Positions 60,273 through 64,000 of a stretch of DNA of 64,000 nt are shown here, in pieces. This DNA comes from Thermoanaerobacterales bacterium (GTDB lineage Bacteria > Bacillota > Thermosediminibacteria > Thermosediminibacterales > Tepidanaerobacteraceae). The stretch covers positions 1-64,000 of the forward strand of contig DUMA01000033.1 in assembly GCA_012840135.1 (NCBI GenBank), written 5' to 3'. The notes below the pieces were generated by a model that made no database searches, had not been told where the DNA came from, and saw only the letters and a list, made by a program, of their open reading frames with translations. Position numbers and translations under genes: made by a program. Within the stretch, counting starts at the first letter, position 1. Each line of letters begins with the position of its first letter.

Positions 60273-60303
60273 AAAAAAAGAGGGTGCCTTTATAAAGCAC
60301 CCT
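60273..60303 (-). terminator. Intrinsic terminator of the AOR operon
   Basis: AGGGTGC (60281-60287) and GCACCCT (60297-60303) with a 9-nt loop; T7 follows on the minus strand (A7 at 60273-60279). It overlaps the stop of the tandem-UGA frame and separates it from the hydrogenase-like gene. Confidence 0.8.
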
Positions 60304-60592
60304 ACTCTTCTAAAAATGTCAGATGCTGCCATCCGTATTCGGGCAACATAAATTTCAGCTCTTTTGAACCGGGCTCCAGTTTATTTAAGACTTCATTGTC
60401 CACGTATATTTCTATGTCTTCTTCCACTTTAAATTTTACATACTCATCCTGCTTTTCCGGTTTGCCCGCCAGACCTGACGGGGCATAGAAGGCATTTCAT
60501 CACCCGTGGATGTTCAATCGCTTTGTGATATTCATTACACCGCCACGCTCCCTGATGTAGTTCTTCAACCATGAGGAAGTATCCGCCTTCAT
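60302..60592 (-). CDS. Candidate selenoprotein: 96-codon frame with two adjacent in-frame UGA codons
   Basis: The ATG at 60592 has AAAGGAG 8 nt upstream. The frame runs 30 codons (MKADTSSWLKNYIRERGG, then NITKRLNIHG), meets TGA TGA at 60502-60497, and continues uninterrupted for 64 codons to TAG at 60304-60302 (starting NAFYAPSGLAGKP and ending PEYGWQHLTFLEE). Both halves look coding. A SECIS-like hairpin starts 11 nt after the second TGA. The double UGA could stand for Cys-Cys or Cys-Sec in relatives (HesB/IscA-like CC motifs come to mind, uncertain). It is co-directional with AOR and ThiS/MoaD-like genes. If not read through, it would be a gene with two nonsense codons. Confidence 0.65.
60463..60485 (-). 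promoter_or_regulatory. Bacterial SECIS-like hairpin
   Basis: Minus strand: TGCC-C-CGTC pairs with GGCG-GGCA around the loop AGGTCT; 8 bp with one bulged C four pairs below the loop. It starts 11 nt after the second UGA and its loop is 20 nt from it. The AGGUCU loop is identical to that of the E. coli fdhF SECIS, where loop G and U contact SelB, and the UGA-to-hairpin spacing equals fdhF. Confidence 0.6.
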
Positions 60593-60665
60593 ACAGCATC
60601 CTCCTTTGTCTGATTTACAGCACCGCTATCGATGCACGGGTAAAATTCTATCTTCGACCTCTTCA

Positions 60666-60863
60666 TCAGCCGCCGCTCATGATGTGAACAACGTCAACAT
60701 TATCTCCGTCCTTTAACATGTATGTGGCATACTGGTCCTTGGGCACGACCCGACCGTTCACTATCACGGTTATCATCCGGAAAGTGTATTTCTTTTTTTG
60801 CAAAACATCTTCTACAGTCATTCCTTCCTGGTATTCCATGTTTTCCTTGTTTACTTTTATCAA
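60666..60863 (-). CDS. ThiS/MoaD-like sulfur carrier protein of the AOR operon
   Basis: 65 residues, beta-grasp fold with the C-terminal SGG that is adenylated and thiocarboxylated. The segment ITVIVNGRVVPKDQYATYML is typical of ThiS/MoaD proteins in AOR clusters, which supply sulfur for the tungsten-pterin cofactor. TTG start with GGTGGTGACG upstream. It directly follows the AOR-family gene, supporting tungstopterin rather than thiamine synthesis. No ThiF/MoeB-like activating enzyme is in the window. Confidence 0.85.
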   Translation of the reverse strand: MIKVNKENMEYQEGMTVEDVLQKKKYTFRMITVIVNGRVVPKDQYATYMLKDGDNVDVVHIMSGG

Positions 60864-60952
60864 TATACGTCACCACCTTGTTGCGGATACGATCTTCATA
60901 GCCATTTTTCTATGCTTGCAAAATGTCTTTCAGCAATGCATATCATTGACAT

Positions 60953-63109
60953 TTATTGATATTTGCTGATAAGTTCCACCACATCCGGAAAATCGATGCC
61001 CAGTTTTTTCACAGTCTCCAGAGTGGGCACTCCGTCCGGCGTCCAGCCCTTGCGCCTGTAAACAGCATCACACAGTTTTTGATACTGGTCTTCCCTGTAT
61101 TCCCTCAGCATCTTTATTTTTTCTTCAACGGTTTTACCTTCTATATCGTATCCAAGTTCTTTCAACTGTTTATCGTACCTTTCCGCTCTGGACTCATATT
61201 CTTCTTTTGTCACGGGACCCATGAACCGATAAGGCGGAATATCGTATTTTCTTGTCCCGTAGCCCATTTTAAGGTTAAAAATCCTCTGGAAATTATAAAC
61301 TCTTTCTGACTGCAGTATCAGTTCTTCTTTCGTAATGTTCTTACCGGTAACCCCGTTAAATATATCCACATAGTTCCTCACGTGTTCTGGAACTTTTGCA
61401 GGTTCATCGGTAAGCCCGTTGTCCGCAGGCTCGATATCATTCCACGGCAGTTTGCAAAGGCCGTTTAATCCGAACCATGTGCGGAACATGGGGAAATAAT
61501 ACAGCGCCTGAGCCTTATCCTCAAAAGTCGGAATCTGTTTGTTCACCATATCCATAAATATGAGCCATGCCTCATCATGCTGCGGCCCCTTATTGGCCAG
61601 CGCATATCCTCCCTGCTGAGCCAGGGATTCCTTGCTTACATACTGTGAGCATTCCAGACCTTTGACTTCCATCCCTATATCGTTGACCAGGCCGGGGTCC
61701 GCTCCGTATTCCTCCACAAAGATTTTCTTCATGCGCCGTACGCCCTGGCCGGCAATCCTGCCAAAGCCATAGCCGTTACCCATCTGATGAATCAGTTCCA
61801 TTGCCGCTTCTTTATTGCCGAATTTAAGTTCCAGACCGCCGGTTATTTCTTTGTTTATAATTCCCCTTTCATAGCATTCCATGACAAAAGCCATTAACGT
61901 TCCTGTGGAAATGCTGTCGATACCGTACGTGTCACAATAAAAGTTGGCTTCGATCACATATTCGGGATCAAATATACCGCAGTTGGCACCCAGACCTGCT
62001 ATGGTTTCATATTCGGCTGCATCCACACATACTTTTTGCCCTTTATATGGACCTGTCTTTAGCTCGAAATTATCCACCGCTTTGGCACAAGCCATGGAGC
62101 AGCCGTACCAGCAGCCGTCCGGCAGGCCCTGGGTAAAGTACTTTTTGAATACATCCGAACTTAATTTTATGGCATCGGGATGAGAACCGTACTGGAAATT
62201 CATAACAGGAAGCAGATCATAGTCGTTCATTATTTCCGTCAGGTGCGCCGTCCCCACTTCTCTCATGCGGTTTTGTACCTTATCCAGATCATGGATTTCC
62301 CTGTGGAGTCTGAGGCCTGCGTTTATTATTTTCTCTTTATCGGCAGGACCATTGGTATCTCCCTTCACACCGGTGTACTTTACCACCAGAGCTTTTATCT
62401 TTTTATCCCTGAAAACAGTACCTATACCGCCTCTTCCTGCCTGTTTCAATCTGGGCACTCCGCGCTTTAAATCAAAGAAAGAAAAGTTGAGCAATCCTAT
62501 CAGAGTGTTTTCCGCTCCGCGCCCTGCCGAGACCACCGCCACATTCCTTTTGTCCTCTTCAGAATCGGCGTACATGGCAGTAAATTGCTCTGCCGCCAAA
62601 TGAGAGTCTACAGCTTCTTCAGGAGCTTCCTCAATGGTTACATAACCATTGTTTCCATCAATATATATAATTACATCTTTTTCGGCCTTGCCCTGTATTT
62701 CAAGGGCATCCCATCCTGAAAACTTCAAGAGGGGTCCGAAATATCCCCCTACATTGGAATCAATTACGGTACCCGTAATAGGAGAAAGGCTTACCACCAG
62801 AGACTTGCCCGCTCCGGGGTACTGAGTGATTCCCCCTATAGGTCCCGTGGAGATTATTATCTCATTCTCCGGGTCGTTCCATTTGGTTTCACTAGTGACG
62901 GCATTCCACAAATACCACAACCCGAACCCCCTGCCGCCGATGAAAATATCTTTCATCTGCTGGGTTACTGGTTTTGACTTTATGGTGTTGTCACATAGAT
63001 TTATATAAAGGGTCCGGTTGGTATAACCCTTCTGGACTTTTCCCAACTCATAATCCATTCTCGCCAGAAGCCTATGAGCTTTTTTCATTTCGATTACGTT
63101 CTCCACCAT
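60953..63109 (-). CDS. Tungsten-containing aldehyde ferredoxin oxidoreductase family protein
   Basis: 718 residues, longer than classic AOR (about 605-640). AOR marks are FIGGRGFGLWYLW near the N-terminus, STGPIGGITQYPGAGKS and AGRGGIGTVFRDKKIKA (pterin contacts), and the [4Fe-4S] Cys in CWYGCSMACAK plus a late GLCKLPW. The enzyme oxidises aldehydes to acids with ferredoxin. It follows a four-cluster ferredoxin gene by 19 bp, as in two-subunit WOR5- or XOR-like enzymes. The ATG at 63109 has GGAGGTG 5 nt upstream; an in-frame start at 63190 is inside the ferredoxin gene. Confidence 0.92.
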   Translation of the reverse strand: MVENVIEMKKAHRLLARMDYELGKVQKGYTNRTLYINLCDNTIKSKPVTQQMKDIFIGGRGFGLWYLWNAVTSETKWNDPENEIIISTGPIGGITQYPGAGKSLVVSLSPITGTVIDSNVGGYFGPLLKFSGWDALEIQGKAEKDVIIYIDGNNGYVTIEEAPEEAVDSHLAAEQFTAMYADSEEDKRNVAVVSAGRGAENTLIGLLNFSFFDLKRGVPRLKQAGRGGIGTVFRDKKIKALVVKYTGVKGDTNGPADKEKIINAGLRLHREIHDLDKVQNRMREVGTAHLTEIMNDYDLLPVMNFQYGSHPDAIKLSSDVFKKYFTQGLPDGCWYGCSMACAKAVDNFELKTGPYKGQKVCVDAAEYETIAGLGANCGIFDPEYVIEANFYCDTYGIDSISTGTLMAFVMECYERGIINKEITGGLELKFGNKEAAMELIHQMGNGYGFGRIAGQGVRRMKKIFVEEYGADPGLVNDIGMEVKGLECSQYVSKESLAQQGGYALANKGPQHDEAWLIFMDMVNKQIPTFEDKAQALYYFPMFRTWFGLNGLCKLPWNDIEPADNGLTDEPAKVPEHVRNYVDIFNGVTGKNITKEELILQSERVYNFQRIFNLKMGYGTRKYDIPPYRFMGPVTKEEYESRAERYDKQLKELGYDIEGKTVEEKIKMLREYREDQYQKLCDAVYRRKGWTPDGVPTLETVKKLGIDFPDVVELISKYQ

Positions 63110-63128
63110 TTTAACACCTCCGCTTAGT

Positions 63129-63521
63129 TTATTTTTCATCCATGTAAATGGCACCTGTGGGACATACTCTCGTACATGCACCGCAGGCAATGCATTTTAT
63201 AGGCTCGTTTATGTCCGGATGAGTAAACATGGCATTGTTTGGACAAAAGCCTACGCAGATGTAGCATCCGACGCACTTTTTGTCATCAACCCTTACAGCA
63301 CCATTTTTGGCCTGGTACATCGCTTCCGTGTTGCAAACCGGTATGCATTCGCCGCAGTGGTTGCAGACAAAGATCTCATAGCTTCCCGATTTTTCAGCCT
63401 TTTCTTTGATTCTTATAGCCGACTTTTTCGGGTCTTCGACCCTGTAGAGGACTTTGGAACATGCCGTCATGCATGCTCCGCAACCGTTGCAGAGTTCGGG
63501 TTTCGTCTTTACAATCTTCAA
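63129..63521 (-). CDS. Four-[4Fe-4S]-cluster ferredoxin subunit of the AOR-family enzyme
   Basis: 130 residues with sixteen Cys in four CxxCxxCxxxC sets: CNGCGACMTAC, CNHCGECIPVC, CVGCYICVGFC and CIACGACTRVC. It would wire electrons from the tungsten site to ferredoxin or another acceptor. It has no signal peptide and is cytoplasmic. TTG start with GGGGGTG upstream. It is the first gene of the AOR operon. Confidence 0.92.
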   Translation of the reverse strand: MKIVKTKPELCNGCGACMTACSKVLYRVEDPKKSAIRIKEKAEKSGSYEIFVCNHCGECIPVCNTEAMYQAKNGAVRVDDKKCVGCYICVGFCPNNAMFTHPDINEPIKCIACGACTRVCPTGAIYMDEK

Positions 63522-63577
63522 AGTAAGTCACCCCCAAAAGATTCATATTTTTTCTTTTTGGTTAATTTTTTATTATT

Positions 63578-63605
63578 ATAATATTTTGATATATTAAAAA
63601 GACAA
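63578..63605 (-). promoter_or_regulatory. Probable promoter of the ferredoxin/AOR operon
   Basis: Minus strand TTGTCT (63605-63600), 16 bp, TATTAT (63583-63578); a TATAAT is offset by 3 bp with 19-bp spacing. Just upstream (63628-63652) a GGTTAAA-N11-TTTAACC dyad could bind a regulator. The 257-bp gap 63522-63778 is very AT-rich and holds no gene. Confidence 0.45.
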
Positions 63606-63739
63606 AATCTAGGTTACTTAGTAGTCCGGTTAAATAACAAATCTTTTTAACCTCTTATTATTTTATTCTATATGTTTTCTATTTTTCCTTCTAATAAAAA
63701 AAATATTTTTAAAGCTCTATATTTAAATTTAATGGTATT

Positions 63740-63767
63740 AAGAAGGCGACAGGTTTTTCCTGTCGCC
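63740..63767 (-). terminator. Intrinsic terminator after the ECF S-component gene
   Basis: A perfect 9-bp stem GGCGACAGG/CCTGTCGCC (63745-63753, 63759-63767) with a 5-nt loop; TTCTT follows on the minus strand. It lies 11 bp past the stop of the gene at the window's right edge. Confidence 0.75.
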
Positions 63768-63778
63768 CACGCTTTCTA

Positions 63779-64000
63779 CTATCTTGCATCATAATGTAAA
63801 ACCATATATATCCTTTTTAGTAGCACTTCCGTAAATAGAGCGTAAACCGGGACGTGTATGGCCTGCCCTATAATCCTTGCCGGAAGTGTAACAGCCATCG
63901 GAATCTTGAAGAGTATCTGCAGAAAATACGGCACAAGGATTATCGATGTAATTATCTGGCCGATGCTGATGGCCAGTAAAAGCTGCCAGAAAGAGGGGAT
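63779..64000 (-). CDS. ECF-type transporter S component (folate/vitamin type), C-terminal part
   Basis: The last 73 codons of a minus-strand gene entering from the right edge. The residues form two hydrophobic helices around LAISIGQIITSIILVPYFLQ, LPARIIGQAIHVPVYA and a basic C-terminus KRIYMVLHYDAR. The P-R-I-x-Q pattern before the last helix resembles FolT-like S components of ECF transporters. Partial, so the vitamin is not certain. Confidence 0.6.
   Translation of the reverse strand: MPSFWQLLLAISIGQIITSIILVPYFLQILFKIPMAVTLPARIIGQAIHVPVYALFTEVLLKRIYMVLHYDAR

Noticed and set aside
1..64000. CRISPR arrays, rRNA or tRNA genes, prophage
   Set aside because: No regularly spaced repeats, no cloverleaf with a CCA-type end, and no phage structural genes were seen. 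The holin-like protein at 20609-20938 stands alone.

Overview
The window looks like a chromosomal stretch of an anaerobic, spore-forming, probably thermophilic Firmicute of the Thermoanaerobacterales/Thermosediminibacterales kind. This is inferred from gene content and style: an alpha/beta-type spore protein and a PdaB-like deacetylase, a tungsten-type aldehyde ferredoxin oxidoreductase, an [FeFe]-hydrogenase-like protein, a T-box valS, strong AGGAGG-type ribosome binding sites with many TTG/GTG starts, and moderate GC. No rRNA, tRNA or CRISPR array was seen. Most genes lie on the minus strand.

Layout. 1-10.6 kb: a pentitol/galactitol-type PTS cluster (IIA, IIB, IIC; zinc and SDR dehydrogenases; RpiB-like isomerase; GpsA-like dehydrogenase; split transketolase) behind a sigma-54 -24/-12 promoter. 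Its LevR-type activator is cut by one in-frame TAA between the DNA-binding and AAA+ parts. 10.8-11.5 kb: a VapBC toxin-antitoxin pair. 11.5-20.2 kb: a LacI-controlled operon with RbsD, L-fucose/D-arabinose isomerase, a ribose-type ABC transporter and an FGGY kinase. 21-24.6 kb: uvrC, a CadC-type metal sensor, tatC and a short tatA. 24.9-29.5 kb: an alanine regulon, with an AgcS symporter, a TyrR-like sigma-54 activator and alanine dehydrogenase. Both targets have -24/-12 promoters and share an identical 17-bp upstream site. 29.5-42.7 kb: two-component system, PdaB-like deacetylase, small membrane proteins, Na/Pi cotransporter, spore protein, UPF0182, ZIP transporter, ferritin-like protein, HutP homologue and FolC. 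42.8-46.5 kb: valS with a T-box leader, a 269-bp inverted-repeat element lodged between the T-box and valS, and a gamma-glutamyltranspeptidase relic. 46.6-52.5 kb: uppP, a 2-hydroxyacid dehydrogenase, an esterase, and the two serine dehydratase subunits behind a GGDEF-like/HTH regulator. 52.5-58.8 kb: a catabolic operon whose chemistry I cannot assign (M20 amidohydrolase, N-acylamino-acid-racemase-type enolase, DapA-family aldolase/lyase, DHODH-like protein, NRAMP-fold transporter lacking metal ligands). 58.9-63.5 kb: a tungsten/iron-sulfur redox cluster (four-cluster ferredoxin, AOR-family enzyme, ThiS/MoaD-like protein, a small tandem-UGA candidate selenoprotein, hydrogenase-like protein). 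A partial ECF-type S component ends the window.

The strongest new-looking signals are: (1) the 96-residue frame with two adjacent in-frame UGA codons followed, after 11 nt, by a bacterial-SECIS-like hairpin whose AGGUCU loop matches the E. coli fdhF element; (2) the alanine sigma-54 regulon; (3) two dispersed ~100-nt copies of a structured element with a compensatory base-pair change; (4) the NRAMP-like/racemase/amidohydrolase operon; (5) the LevR gene interrupted by a single stop.
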